DNA of 59,603 nucleotides from UBA3064 sp016868095 (GTDB taxonomy: Bacteria > Pseudomonadota > Gammaproteobacteria > Burkholderiales > Burkholderiaceae_E). The notes under the pieces were generated by a model, which was not told the DNA's origin, made no database searches, and worked only from the letters and a program-made list of their open reading frames with translations. The position numbers and the translations under genes were made by a program. Position 1 is the first letter of the stretch. Every line of letters starts with the position of its first letter. The DNA is taken from contig JBEDEM010000002.1 in assembly GCA_041175665.1 (NCBI GenBank), positions 1 through 59,603 on the forward strand. The letters run 5' to 3'. Shown here one piece after another: positions 44,486 through 53,990 of the stretch.

Positions 44486-46377
44486 TGGAGGTTCGCTCCG
44501 ATGAGAAAAGCGCAAGCAACCCTGTAGCGCCGCTCTTAAAGCACATCGTGACGGCAATTGCCGTCGCGATGTCGCTTTTCCATATGTATGTTGCAGGTTT
44601 TGGTCCTCCCGAAGCCATGCAGTTTCGAGGCATTCACTTGATGTTTGCCTTCACCTTGGTATTCATGCTCTATCCACTGCGACCTCAGGGCAGTAGCCTG
44701 TGGCGATTGAGCGACTGGGCCCTTTTAGTGCTTGGCTTGGCCTGCGTTGCCCACATTCTTTTAGATTACGATTACTTCACCAACAGAATAATTTATATCG
44801 ATGATTTGCGACCGATCGATCGTTTTTTTGCTGTTGTCGCAGTTTTGACCGTTCTTGAAGGCACCCGACGCGTAATCGGCTGGGCCCTGCCACTAACGGC
44901 TATCATCTTTTTGACCTACGCCATCTTCTTTACCCAGGTCAAGATTGACGTGCTCATCGAGCAACTCTATAACTCGACTGAAGGCATTTTCGGTTCGACA
45001 CTCGGAGTTTCTGCATCTTACGTCATGCTTTTTGTTATTTTCGGTGCCTTTATGGAAAAAAGTGGCACTGGACAATTATTCATGGATTTTGCCTTGTCGA
45101 TCACTGGCCGAAGCGCAGGTGGTCCGGGTAAAGTTGCAGTGGTCAGTTCATCACTTTTTGGAACAGTCTCTGGCAGTGCCGTCGCAAACGTGATGGTCGA
45201 TGGGCCGATCACCATTCCATTGATGAAGCGAACAGGTTTTCGCCCGCCATTTGCAGCAGCGGTCGAGGCAGTTGCATCGACTGGCGGACAAATCATGCCG
45301 CCGGTCATGGGGGCAGCAGCATTTGTGATGGCCGAGTTTTTATCAGTGCCATATGCTCAGGTTGCCCTCTGGGCTCTCGTGCCTGCGGTGCTCTACTACG
45401 TCTCGGTATTTTTCGCCGTCCATTTCGAAGCCAAACGTTACAAGCTTGCGGGCGTTCCCGATGATGAACTGCCGCGATTTGGCCGTGTGATGATTGATCG
45501 GGGCCACTTGTTCATTCCCATTCTCATGATCTTGTTTGGCCTCTTTTTAGGCTACTCGGCGCCACTTTGTGCACTCATTGCGGCGCTGGCCTGCCTGCCG
45601 GTCGCCTTGTCGCGCCGGCTGACACGGTCGGGCATTTCATGGAAACATGTTCTTGACGCGCTCGAGGAAGGTGCTCGCAATGCCTTGTCTGTCGCCATGG
45701 CATGCGCGTGCGCTGGTATTGTGATTGGCGTCGTCACGATTACCGGTCTTGGCATCGTCTTTACGCAGGCTGTGATTGCCCTGTCGCAAAACTCGCTTGT
45801 TCTTGCGCTGATGCTCACAGCTGTTGCCGGCATCATCCTCGGTATGGGTATGCCGACAACGCCAGCCTATATTGTCATGGTGTCACTGCTGGTACCAGCG
45901 CTTATTAAAATGGGCACTGCCACCCCGGCGGCTCATATGTTTGCCCTTTACTTTTCAATTCTGTCGGCCATTACCCCACCGGTCGCTCTGGCTGTATTTG
46001 CTGCGGCAGGACTTGCAAAAGCCAATATGTGGGAAGCAGGTTTTGCTGCGATGCGCGCCGCAGCACCCGCGTACATTATCCCTTTTATGTTTGTCTTCGA
46101 GCCAAGTTTGCTGCTGATTGTGAAGGACTGGGAAAGCCAATGGCTGTCAGTCTTGTGGTCATTTTGCACAGCAACGATTGGGGTTATTTCGCTCGCTGGC
46201 GGTCTCTTTGGTTGGTTTATCGGTATGGCAAACGCTTGGCAGCGACTTGTGCTGATCATTGCCGCCCTCACGCTGATCACCCCTGGGCTTGTCAGCGATA
46301 CCGTAGGGCTATCGCTTTTGGTGCTGGTTGGGCTTGCTCAGACTCGGCTAAAGCGCTCGTCAGAACCGACGTTTTGA
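44485..46377 (+). CDS. TRAP transporter permease, fused 4TM/12TM subunits
   Basis: The 630-residue membrane protein fuses a DctQ-like part (about residues 15-180, several membrane segments) to a DctM-like transport domain. SSLFGTVSGSAVANVMVDG and GQIMPPVMGAAAFVMAEF are the first signature set; GIILGMGMPTTPAYIVMV and AITPPVALAVFAAAGLA the second. This fused form nearly always pairs with TAXI binding proteins, as here. It imports the solute using a cation gradient. The ATG at 44485 starts on the last base of the preceding stop, with only a weak ribosome binding site. Confidence 0.94.
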   Translation: MEVRSDEKSASNPVAPLLKHIVTAIAVAMSLFHMYVAGFGPPEAMQFRGIHLMFAFTLVFMLYPLRPQGSSLWRLSDWALLVLGLACVAHILLDYDYFTNRIIYIDDLRPIDRFFAVVAVLTVLEGTRRVIGWALPLTAIIFLTYAIFFTQVKIDVLIEQLYNSTEGIFGSTLGVSASYVMLFVIFGAFMEKSGTGQLFMDFALSITGRSAGGPGKVAVVSSSLFGTVSGSAVANVMVDGPITIPLMKRTGFRPPFAAAVEAVASTGGQIMPPVMGAAAFVMAEFLSVPYAQVALWALVPAVLYYVSVFFAVHFEAKRYKLAGVPDDELPRFGRVMIDRGHLFIPILMILFGLFLGYSAPLCALIAALACLPVALSRRLTRSGISWKHVLDALEEGARNALSVAMACACAGIVIGVVTITGLGIVFTQAVIALSQNSLVLALMLTAVAGIILGMGMPTTPAYIVMVSLLVPALIKMGTATPAAHMFALYFSILSAITPPVALAVFAAAGLAKANMWEAGFAAMRAAAPAYIIPFMFVFEPSLLLIVKDWESQWLSVLWSFCTATIGVISLAGGLFGWFIGMANAWQRLVLIIAALTLITPGLVSDTVGLSLLVLVGLAQTRLKRSSEPTF

Positions 46378-46522
46378 CCCTGTTAAGCATGTTTTCGGCT
46401 CAGGCGTATGGCGAATGACTGGGCAGGCTGATCTACTTTCGAAAGGATTAGGTTTTTGATTCAGGCATACTTTCGCTTCATAACAAGAAGTCAGAGCTGC
46501 TACAGGCAGCGGAAATTTTGAA

Positions 46523-46711
46523 ATGCAGCAAAGTCCCAAGCAACGCTTTTGCTCGAGTTGTCGCGTCGACCGAGATGAATCCCAGGGTAAATGGGTAATG
46601 ACCCGTGGTGGCGTTCGGCGTTTTATTTGTGCGCACTGCATGGCTAGGCGCAAAGCACAAATACCGAATAAGCCAACCGAGGAGCCCACGGCTGCACAGG
46701 AAAAGAATTAA
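46523..46711 (+). CDS. Small zinc-ribbon-like protein
   Basis: The 62-residue basic protein has two CxxC pairs, FCSSC near residue 9 and ICAHC near residue 35, with an arginine-rich region between and a polar tail. This is the layout of a small zinc ribbon. GGAA lies about nine bases before the ATG. It stands alone between the TRAP permease and the convergent thioredoxin gene, whose stop is only four bases away. I do not recognise a named family; coding status rests on the paired cysteines. Confidence 0.55.
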   Translation: MQQSPKQRFCSSCRVDRDESQGKWVMTRGGVRRFICAHCMARRKAQIPNKPTEEPTAAQEKN

Positions 46712-46715
46712 ACGA

Positions 46716-47528
46716 TCAGTTTAACAAGGCGCTTAATTTGCGGCGGTATTGCCCAACCACCTGCGCGTCGGGACAGAGCTGAAATATCGCCAGCATCGAT
46801 TGACGAACAAGATCCCCGGCAAAACGTCGATCCTCCGTGAGTAATGCTAAAAACAAGTCCATGGCCCCCGCCCATTGTCCTGCGAGCATGGCTTGTTGGG
46901 CTTCGCGCAGCATTTGATCGGACCTCGTAGGGTGGCTTGGATCAACTTTCAGGGAAAGGCCTGCTTCCACAAGCAATGCAATCGATGCAATTCTTGGATC
47001 GTTCAGTTTTTTTGGCCTAAGTACTTCAAAGTACTGGGCTGCCTCAGCCGCCATTGACCGTTGTAATAAGAGCTGAACAAACTCCAGTCTTGCAGCTTCT
47101 TGTGATGGATTTATGGCAAGCACGGTCTTGTAGTGCTCAGACGCTTCTTCTAGCCTTCCCTCGGCGAGCAATTGTCTAGCGAGGGCTAAATCCTTATCCT
47201 CAATCCGCGGCAAGTGGGTATCGATAAACCGCCTAATTTCCGACTCTTGCTTTAGTCCCATAAATTGATCGACGGCTTGAGCCTGCCGAAAAAGCATGAC
47301 CGTCGGGATGCTCCGTATTTGATAGCGTTGGGAGAGCTGAGGAGCGTGGTCTGCATTTATTTTCACAAACTGAACACGGCCCTCATAAGCAAGACTAAGT
47401 TTTTCGAGGATGGGACCAAGCATACGACAGGGGCCACACCAAGGCGCCCAAAAATCCACCAAGACCGGTTGATGCTTGGAGGACTCAAGCACCTGATCAT
47501 CAAATAGCGACTCACTCAACTCCAGCAC
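46716..47528 (-). CDS. cnoX: Thioredoxin-TPR protein of the CnoX/YbbN family
   Basis: The GTG at 47528 has AAGGAG six bases upstream and gives 270 residues; the GTG at 47549, overlapping the previous stop, is an alternative. Residues 1-105 are a thioredoxin domain with an intact WCGPC at 30-34 and the cis-proline in RSIPTVMLFR. The rest is a TPR-like region (RQLLAEGRLEEASEHYKTVL, AMLAGQWAGAMDLFLALL). CnoX is a chaperedoxin that protects proteins and hands them to GroEL or DnaK. E. coli CnoX lacks the first active-site cysteine; this one keeps both and may be an active reductase. Confidence 0.88.
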   Translation of the reverse strand: MLELSESLFDDQVLESSKHQPVLVDFWAPWCGPCRMLGPILEKLSLAYEGRVQFVKINADHAPQLSQRYQIRSIPTVMLFRQAQAVDQFMGLKQESEIRRFIDTHLPRIEDKDLALARQLLAEGRLEEASEHYKTVLAINPSQEAARLEFVQLLLQRSMAAEAAQYFEVLRPKKLNDPRIASIALLVEAGLSLKVDPSHPTRSDQMLREAQQAMLAGQWAGAMDLFLALLTEDRRFAGDLVRQSMLAIFQLCPDAQVVGQYRRKLSALLN

Positions 47529-47545
47529 ACCTAGCTCCTTCGATA

Positions 47546-48757
47546 TCACTTTAATAACACGCTCAAGACACCGCGCATGGTCACCAGGTCGGCGGGCGAC
47601 CGACGCTCCATTAGCACCTCCGATGCTTGGAAACGCAACCGCTTACTTCGCGACGCCAGACGAATGAGCACCTCCGCAAGCCAAGCTTGCCGATTAATAC
47701 GGTTGGCCTTTTCGTACTGAGCATAACGCGCATGCAAGGACTCAAGTGCCTCTTCATAGATGGCTCCGATGCTCGAGTTTTCAAGGCCATGTTGAGACTC
47801 AGATCGCAAAATACTCTCGGCCGCCATAAGGCCTGTTTCCATGGCCTTGCCGATACCCTCGCCAGTGAGACCGTAAGTACTTCCGATTGCTTCACCGCAA
47901 ATTAAGAGGCCGTCTTGCGATGGCGAGGTACCGGTCAGGCCACTGCGCAAAGGCGCCCCTTTGAGCGGCAAAAGGGTTGTCCCTTCGTCAACCAGGCGAG
48001 CAACCAGTTGGTTGACATGGATCAAACGCTGGAAGAGCTTGCGTAGATTAATTTTCTCCTGCGGCCAATGCTGTGCTACGTCAAATACACCCACGCCCAA
48101 GTTATAGGCTTGGTTAGGCATGGGGAAAAGCCAGGCATATCCGGGGCTTAGCGAGCGATGCCAAATGACCTGCAAGCCCTCAACGACATGCCCAAGCCCG
48201 GGATGACTGATCACTGTGCGCATCGCCATCGCGCTCGGCGCGCGCCGGTGTTCGACGCCCGCGGCTTCAAGTGCCGAGCTCGACGCCCCCGTTGCAAGCA
48301 CAACCTGACGCGCCTTGATCAACACGGGATCACCCGATGCGCGAAACCACGCGCCGGTCACCGCATCAGCTTGCATAGGGTCGCGGTGTAGTGCTTCGAA
48401 GCGCATGCCCTCGTGAAAGCCAGCTCCATGTTTCACCGCAGCTTTAACAAGCAAGGCATCAAACAACCATCGCGATATCACCGCCATGGGCGCTTGAATA
48501 TCGACATGTTGCTGGCTTGGTGCAATGCATCGAACATGATCAACACATTGCGCCTGCGCCATGATCTCCTCAAACAAACCCAATCGCTTTAAGACCTCGA
48601 GCGTGTCGGGAATCAAACCGTCCCCGCAGACTTTATGCCTTGGAAAGCGATGCTGATCGACGAGGACAACATCGTGCCCATGGCGTGCAAGCCAGTGGGC
48701 ACAACTCGACCCAGCAGGTCCTGCCCCGATCACTAAGGTGTCACATCGCAAGCTCAC
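47546..48757 (-). CDS. Geranylgeranyl-reductase-family FAD oxidoreductase
   Basis: The protein has an N-terminal FAD motif LVIGAGPAGSSCAHWLARHG, the family motif RHKVCGDGLIPDTLEVLKRLG, and a C-terminal FAD contact LLICGEAIGSTYGLTGEGIG. Family members reduce prenyl chains or oxidise and halogenate aromatic compounds; the substrate here is open. GTG at 48757 gives 403 residues and avoids overlapping the upstream Bug gene; a longer frame from 48892 would overlap it by 110 bases. It overlaps the longest cnoX frame by four bases, so the two are probably one unit. Confidence 0.8.
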   Translation of the reverse strand: MSLRCDTLVIGAGPAGSSCAHWLARHGHDVVLVDQHRFPRHKVCGDGLIPDTLEVLKRLGLFEEIMAQAQCVDHVRCIAPSQQHVDIQAPMAVISRWLFDALLVKAAVKHGAGFHEGMRFEALHRDPMQADAVTGAWFRASGDPVLIKARQVVLATGASSSALEAAGVEHRRAPSAMAMRTVISHPGLGHVVEGLQVIWHRSLSPGYAWLFPMPNQAYNLGVGVFDVAQHWPQEKINLRKLFQRLIHVNQLVARLVDEGTTLLPLKGAPLRSGLTGTSPSQDGLLICGEAIGSTYGLTGEGIGKAMETGLMAAESILRSESQHGLENSSIGAIYEEALESLHARYAQYEKANRINRQAWLAEVLIRLASRSKRLRFQASEVLMERRSPADLVTMRGVLSVLLK

Positions 48758-48782
48758 AAGGGCCCGGTCACGCTTGATTTCT

Positions 48783-49754
48783 TCACTCGGGTTCAATGCC
48801 CGCCGCACGAAGTGCTGATCGATAGGCGTCGTATTGCTCTTTGGTATGCGAACCCAGGCCCTCAGGCGTTGAGCCTGTTTGAACAAATGCAATTTTTTCC
48901 ATCGCTGCTTTGACTTCGGGGCGCTGCGCAGCAGCCATAAACTCCTTGTTTAACCTCTCAACGATTGGCTTTGGCATATTGGCTGGCCCATAAAGCGCAG
49001 CCCATGAGGTAATCGTGAACTTACTAATACCCGCTTCAACCATCGTTGGAACGTTAGGCAACAACGGGCTACGCGTTGCAGTCGCAACCGCAAGTGCACG
49101 AATTTTCCCGTCGCGCAAGTGTGCAATCGATGTCCCGGATGACACCATCATGGCCTGGACACGGCCTGCAAGCAAGTCAAGCATCGCCTGTGGCTCACCC
49201 TTATAAGGCACGTGAGTCATTTGTATCCCCGCAAGCGAACAAAACTGCGCAACCCCGAGAATACCCGTGGTGTTGCCGGTTGCGTAGCTCAACTTGCCTG
49301 GGGCATCCTTCGCCAACTTTACAAGCTCAGCGAGGTTATTTGCCTGCACGCTGGGATGAACAACCATGAAAAAGGTATAACGGCCCAGATCAGCGATGGG
49401 CGAAAAATCCTTCAAGGGATCATAAGGCGGGTTTTTCTTCATCGCTGGCCCCGCTGCCATCGGGCTATTCGTGGCCAAAAACAAGGTGTAGCCATCACCG
49501 GCAGATCTGGTCACTTCCTGGCCTGCGATCAAACCGTCTGCGCCAGCCTTATTCTCGACCACAATGGCCTGTCCGAGTGACTGTGATACTTGTGCGGCAT
49601 ATGTTCTAGCGACCATATCGGTTGACGAGCCCGCTGGAAATGGGACAACAAGTCGAATAGGTTTACTTGGATAATTCTGGGCGAATACAGACGCTGGCAG
49701 ACTGCCAGCTGCCATGCTTGCAGTGATCGCATGCAGCATACTTCGACGTTTCAT
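48783..49754 (-). CDS. Bug/TctC-family periplasmic solute-binding protein (third copy)
   Basis: The ATG at 49754, six bases after AAGGAG, gives 323 residues. The leader MKRRSMLHAITASMAAGSLP ends before QNYPSKPIRLVVPFPAG. VENKAGADGLIAGQEVTRSA, THVPYKGEPQAMLDLLAG and LPNVPTMVEAGISKF are the Bug hallmarks. In place of the common GAGSNIA glycine run it has GADGLIAG, so the ligand loop differs from the other two copies. It is divergent from a WYL regulator, 96 bp away, which is the best candidate for its control. No tctAB genes are near. Confidence 0.9.
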   Translation of the reverse strand: MKRRSMLHAITASMAAGSLPASVFAQNYPSKPIRLVVPFPAGSSTDMVARTYAAQVSQSLGQAIVVENKAGADGLIAGQEVTRSAGDGYTLFLATNSPMAAGPAMKKNPPYDPLKDFSPIADLGRYTFFMVVHPSVQANNLAELVKLAKDAPGKLSYATGNTTGILGVAQFCSLAGIQMTHVPYKGEPQAMLDLLAGRVQAMMVSSGTSIAHLRDGKIRALAVATATRSPLLPNVPTMVEAGISKFTITSWAALYGPANMPKPIVERLNKEFMAAAQRPEVKAAMEKIAFVQTGSTPEGLGSHTKEQYDAYRSALRAAGIEPE

Positions 49755-49850
49755 CACGGTCTCCTTCATATTGTTTGTGAAAACTAAGCTAGGTCACCAG
49801 TTCGGTTGAGCGGGCCGTCAAGCCTTGATCGTTATTACAATCGACATACG

Positions 49851-50879
49851 ATGAATCAACTTGACCGACTCTACCGAATCCGCGATATGTTACAGGTTCG
49901 CGGGAAAGTACCGATTGCTAGCTTCTTGCAAGAACTTGAAATTTCGCGTGCAACCTTCAAGCGCGATCTGGACATGCTAAGAGATCGTTTCCACGCACCG
50001 ATCGTTTACAACCCGCTTGAGCGAGCCTATGAAATGCAGTCGAGCGTTCGCGTTGGGCCGCGCTTTGAGCTGCCTGGATTGTGGTTTAACCAGCAAGAGG
50101 CGCTGGCCTTGATCACCATGCACTCGATGCTGTTACAGCTTGACCAAACAGGCTTTATCGGCCCGCATCTTGATCCTCTGGTTGAACGCGTTGAAAGCAC
50201 ACTGGGCGGCCACCAAACCCCTGGCGAAGAAATTCGAAAAAGACTGCGCTTGGTGTCACACTTCAGCCGAAGCAAACAATTGGCTGCTTTTCAACAAATT
50301 GGTAAGGCCTTGCTCGAACGCAAACAATTGCGAATCCGCTATGAATCACGTAGCACTCAGGAGCGCAGCGAACGTCATATTTCTCCCCAACGCTTGGTTC
50401 ATTATCGAGAGAATTGGTATCTCGATGCTTGGTGCCATCTTCGCCAAGCTTTAAGAAGCTTTTCACTTGACCTAATTTCTGAATGCAAGACATTGCAAGA
50501 AGCCTGTCGTGAATTATCCGTACAAGAACTTGATCGATACGCTACAGCAGGCTATGGGATCTTTTCAGGCAGGATAAGAGGTGTCGCTCGTTTGCGGTTC
50601 ACCCCCGAACGAGCCCGGTGGGTTGCGAGTGAGCAGTGGCACCCCGAGCAAAAGCAAAGCTTCGACAAAAAGGGTTACCTCAAGCTTGAGATTCCCTACA
50701 GCGACGATCGCGAACTCATCATGGACGTTTTACGCCATGGCGCGCAGGTCGAGGTCCTCGGTCCTGCTGATCTCCGTCGCAAAGTAATGGCCAGCCTTAA
50801 ACAAGCGCTCGACATTTACGATCTCTCAGCCCATGATCTTCTGAGGCAGCCAAAGAGCAAGCTGGGGAAAGGCAAGTAA
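49851..50879 (+). CDS. WYL-domain transcriptional regulator (DeoR-type HTH)
   Basis: From the ATG at 49851 the protein has 342 residues. An N-terminal helix-turn-helix (LDRLYRIRDMLQVRGKVPIASF, in part; ISRATFKRDLDMLRDRF) is followed by a WYL domain (LRIRYESRSTQERSERHISPQRLVHYRENWYLDAWCH, in part) and a WCX-type C-terminal part. WYL regulators sense nucleotides or small ligands. TACAAT lies nine bases before the ATG and no ribosome binding site is visible, so the message may be leaderless. It is divergent from the third Bug gene and overlaps the convergent dctM by 54 bases. Confidence 0.87.
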   Translation: MNQLDRLYRIRDMLQVRGKVPIASFLQELEISRATFKRDLDMLRDRFHAPIVYNPLERAYEMQSSVRVGPRFELPGLWFNQQEALALITMHSMLLQLDQTGFIGPHLDPLVERVESTLGGHQTPGEEIRKRLRLVSHFSRSKQLAAFQQIGKALLERKQLRIRYESRSTQERSERHISPQRLVHYRENWYLDAWCHLRQALRSFSLDLISECKTLQEACRELSVQELDRYATAGYGIFSGRIRGVARLRFTPERARWVASEQWHPEQKQSFDKKGYLKLEIPYSDDRELIMDVLRHGAQVEVLGPADLRRKVMASLKQALDIYDLSAHDLLRQPKSKLGKGK

Positions 50880-52112
50880 GAGTCCCATTAAGACCAACAT
50901 TGCCATAACAAATGGCAATGAACCTCGGATCACATCTTGGATCTTTCCCGACTGACGCATTCCTTGCACCACATAAAGATTTAGTCCAACGGGTGGCGTG
51001 ATCAGTGCTGCTTCGATAACCACCGTCAACATAATCCCCCACCATACCGGATCCCAACCTAACTTGAAGACAATCGGCGCGATGAAGGGCGTCGTCAGCA
51101 CCATCATCGAAATTGTCTCCATAAAGCACCCCAAAACAAGGTAAAGGGCAAGAATCAGCAACAGGCTGCCGTATTTGCCGAGCCCGAGATCCTCGATCCA
51201 TGTTGATAAACCATCGGTCAATCCAATTGCGGCAAGGACGAAATTGAGAAACTGGGCTGCGATAATGATTAGCATAATCATCGCGGTCGTGCGCATCGTC
51301 CCTTGCGCCACGGCCCGCAGCATGGTCAGCGTGACCGATTTTTCTTTGGCAGCCAGACCGAGCGCTGCAATCACGCCGAGCGATGCGGCTTCGGTTGGCG
51401 TTGCAAAGCCGGCGTAAATGGAGCCAACAACCACCAGGAATATAAAGAGCGGACCAAGCAAATCGGGAAGCGCAGCAAGGCGCTCCATCCAAGTCCCTTT
51501 AATGGCCTCACCACCATAGGACGAACGGGCAAGGCAAACCAATAGCACAACGAGCATGAACAAACCCGCAAGCAGTAAGCCCGGGATGAATCCCGCCAGA
51601 TAAAGGCGCGGCACCGATGTGCTTGTCAAAAGACCATACAAAATGAAGTTGATCGAGGGCGGTATAAGAATCCCCAGGGTGCCGCCAGCCGCGATCGTTC
51701 CAAGAAATAAGGGCTCGTTGTAGCGGTAGCGCTGAATCTGTGGGATGGCAACGGTTCCAATGGTTGCCGCTGTTGCAACACTCGATCCAGACGTAGCCGC
51801 AAACAAGGCACATGCACCAATGTTTGCATGCATGAGACCGCCAGGTAACCAGGAAATCCAATGTGCGATAGCACGATAGACCCGCTCGGCGATGCCTGAT
51901 CGAAGTAATACCTCGCCCATCATCACAAAGAGCGGAATTGCAATCAGAATATATTCGCTTGAGGCGTTCCAGACCACGTCGCCCATCGCCCTCTGAAGAG
52001 GCATCGATGAATAGAAAGCGTTTAAAGCCAAGCCCAAAACGCCCATGACAGCGGCTACAGGAACGCTTAAGGCGAGCAATGCCAGCAGTAATAAGAGCGT
52101 TGTACTTAACAT
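50826..52112 (-). CDS. dctM: TRAP transporter large permease subunit
   Basis: The 428-residue protein has about 12 hydrophobic segments. DctM signatures include GACALFAATSGSSVATAATIG, IAAGGTLGILIPPSINFILYG, and the C-terminal PVGLNLYVVQGMRQSGK. It is the ion-coupled transport subunit that works with DctQ and DctP, both upstream on the same strand. Its last 18 codons overlap the end of the convergent WYL gene. No clear ribosome binding site is seen before the ATG. Confidence 0.94.
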   Translation of the reverse strand: MLSTTLLLLLALLALSVPVAAVMGVLGLALNAFYSSMPLQRAMGDVVWNASSEYILIAIPLFVMMGEVLLRSGIAERVYRAIAHWISWLPGGLMHANIGACALFAATSGSSVATAATIGTVAIPQIQRYRYNEPLFLGTIAAGGTLGILIPPSINFILYGLLTSTSVPRLYLAGFIPGLLLAGLFMLVVLLVCLARSSYGGEAIKGTWMERLAALPDLLGPLFIFLVVVGSIYAGFATPTEAASLGVIAALGLAAKEKSVTLTMLRAVAQGTMRTTAMIMLIIIAAQFLNFVLAAIGLTDGLSTWIEDLGLGKYGSLLLILALYLVLGCFMETISMMVLTTPFIAPIVFKLGWDPVWWGIMLTVVIEAALITPPVGLNLYVVQGMRQSGKIQDVIRGSLPFVMAMLVLMGLLLAFPQLALWLPQKIMG

Positions 52113-52136
52113 ATTGTTATCAATGTCACGGACCTA

Positions 52137-52736
52137 TCAATGCCCCAATCCCAAATCCTTGATCTCCTGCCTGACCTCCTCGTCCTGACTCGGGATACCT
52201 GCAGTGGCTTGAAGCCGCGCATAGTCGCCAACGGCAATCGCCTTGATCGAACGCGATAAGGCCAAGAGCATGGCAATACAAAATAGACCGATACCAAACG
52301 CCCAGGGTATTTGAGCCCACGCAAGCGGAATCCTAAGCGGTGTGTTCGAACGGATATTATCGATCAGGCTGTTAGAGGCCAGATCCCAGGCACGCTCAAA
52401 CATCACCAATGAAAATACGAGCATGACCATGAGTGCAAACAAATCCAGCAAGCAACGCTCGCGATCGCCAAGTCGACTGTAAAGGACATCGATCCTTATA
52501 TGGCCACGATGAACAAGGGCGTAAGGAAGCGACCAGGCGGTCGCAACGGCGAACAAATACGCAGAGATCTCATCAGAACCCGAAAAGACGATGCTCCAGC
52601 CGAAGACGGCAGCAAAGCCCTTTCGGAGCAACACCTCGATGGTCACAATGATTGCAGCCGCCAGCAGCATGCCGCCAGCCGCAATCACGAACCAAGCAGC
52701 AAGCCTTTGGGTTTGCTGCCAAAGACGCTCTATCAC
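52137..52736 (-). CDS. dctQ: TRAP transporter small permease subunit
   Basis: The 199-residue protein has four membrane segments and the DctQ signature RKGFAAVFGWSIVFSGSDEISAYLF followed by HRGHIRIDVLYSRLG. A C-terminal cytoplasmic tail of about 35 residues is longer than in many DctQ. Its GTG start overlaps the dctP stop by four bases (GTGA), so it is translationally coupled. It forms the membrane complex with DctM, 24 bases downstream. Confidence 0.9.
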   Translation of the reverse strand: MIERLWQQTQRLAAWFVIAAGGMLLAAAIIVTIEVLLRKGFAAVFGWSIVFSGSDEISAYLFAVATAWSLPYALVHRGHIRIDVLYSRLGDRERCLLDLFALMVMLVFSLVMFERAWDLASNSLIDNIRSNTPLRIPLAWAQIPWAFGIGLFCIAMLLALSRSIKAIAVGDYARLQATAGIPSQDEEVRQEIKDLGLGH

Positions 52737-53794
52737 CTAGCAACAGCGGTTAAGTTATATTTTTTCCCAACCAAATCATTCCATTTTGTAGCACAAGCAT
52801 CGCCGCAGCGCTTGGCCCAGCGAGCAAGAACCACTTCGTTGAGTACCTTTTCCCTGGCGGCAAGATCGCTGGCGGCTGGCTTGACAAGCTTCACTTTCCC
52901 AGGGTTACCTGGGCTGCATGCACCCTGCCCTGTTGCGCAATTAACGCCTTCCTCAGTTTCTGCCTCGATCATCTGCCAAGCCTTGTTTTCATGCGACTGC
53001 ATCTGCTTTTGCAAAAAGGCCTGGGTATCTTTCGAAAGCTTATTCCATGTGTTTAAGTTAACAACCCAAATGCCAATCGTGTAGCCGACGGGCAATCTGA
53101 ACATGGTGTTTGTAACCTCGGGCCACTTAGCCTTATGACCTGCCATCGTGCCCGTAATGCCGCAATCAACAACCCCTTTTTCAAGGGCTGGGACCACTTC
53201 GCCAAAGGGAATCGTCACTGCCGAGCCACCGACACCCGTCACAAAATCACCCTGTGAGGTACCTTGGACGCGAACTTTTTTACCCTTGAGATCTGCGACA
53301 CTTCGGATCTCGCCTCGGCACCAGAACACCTGCTCAGGAAAGGGAAAGCTTCCAAGAATCATAGCGTTATGACGTTGACGCATGATCGTTTGCATCTCAG
53401 GCATCCACGCATTAACAATATCGCGGCTCATCTTGAAGTCCTTAGCCACACCGGCAATGTCGACCGCCTCAATCACTGCACCGCCATCCTCGATGTAGAT
53501 CGGCAGGGCTGCTGCGACGTCAAAAACGCCTTGTTTGAGCAATCGTAAGAGCTCGGTACCTTTGAGATTAACTTCGGTAATCGATTTGATGTTGCCCTTG
53601 ATAGCACCATTGGACGCAGCAGGTAGTTCTTTGGTCCAGAGGGGTTGCTCGAGTGCCTGCCAATTCGTTAAAAAACTCCAGGTGCCCACAACATTGAACT
53701 CTTTTTTGTCCAGGGTTTGAGCAATGCTCATGCTGCTTGCACCAATTAGTAATGAAGCAGCGAGCTTTGCTAGCCCCTTGTGCCATGATTTCAT
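52733..53794 (-). CDS. dctP: TRAP transporter substrate-binding protein (DctP family)
   Basis: The 353-residue protein starts MKSWHKGLAKLAASLLIGAS with GGAG six bases upstream; the signal peptide ends near SIAQ. The DctP core includes FPFPEQVFWCRGEIRSVADLKGKKVRV (in part), the arginine that contacts carboxylate ligands in this region, and GEVVPALEKGVVDCGITGTMAG. It binds an organic acid in the periplasm. The D-aminoacylase gene upstream suggests an acylated amino acid or a product of one as ligand; that is inference. Confidence 0.92.
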   Translation of the reverse strand: MKSWHKGLAKLAASLLIGASSMSIAQTLDKKEFNVVGTWSFLTNWQALEQPLWTKELPAASNGAIKGNIKSITEVNLKGTELLRLLKQGVFDVAAALPIYIEDGGAVIEAVDIAGVAKDFKMSRDIVNAWMPEMQTIMRQRHNAMILGSFPFPEQVFWCRGEIRSVADLKGKKVRVQGTSQGDFVTGVGGSAVTIPFGEVVPALEKGVVDCGITGTMAGHKAKWPEVTNTMFRLPVGYTIGIWVVNLNTWNKLSKDTQAFLQKQMQSHENKAWQMIEAETEEGVNCATGQGACSPGNPGKVKLVKPAASDLAAREKVLNEVVLARWAKRCGDACATKWNDLVGKKYNLTAVAR

Positions 53795-53990
53795 CTCAGT
53801 CTCCTTGGTTGGCCCGCACTTAAATCGCAGGCTTATTCGTTAGCGTTGATCGATTCAATGTCTATCGCCTGCGGTCGGCTAGGACATAGGTTAAGCGCCG
53901 GGAAATAATAATCGAGTTGATGAAATGCGCAAGACAATGGCGCAGCGTCTCGCATCGGATAAGCGCAACAAGTGGATTCAAATCAGCAAA

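Noticed and set aside
50797..51492. A 231-codon minus-strand frame within dctM
   Set aside because: It is an alternate frame of a clear TRAP permease gene and shows the Cys/Arg/Trp-rich composition of a shadow.
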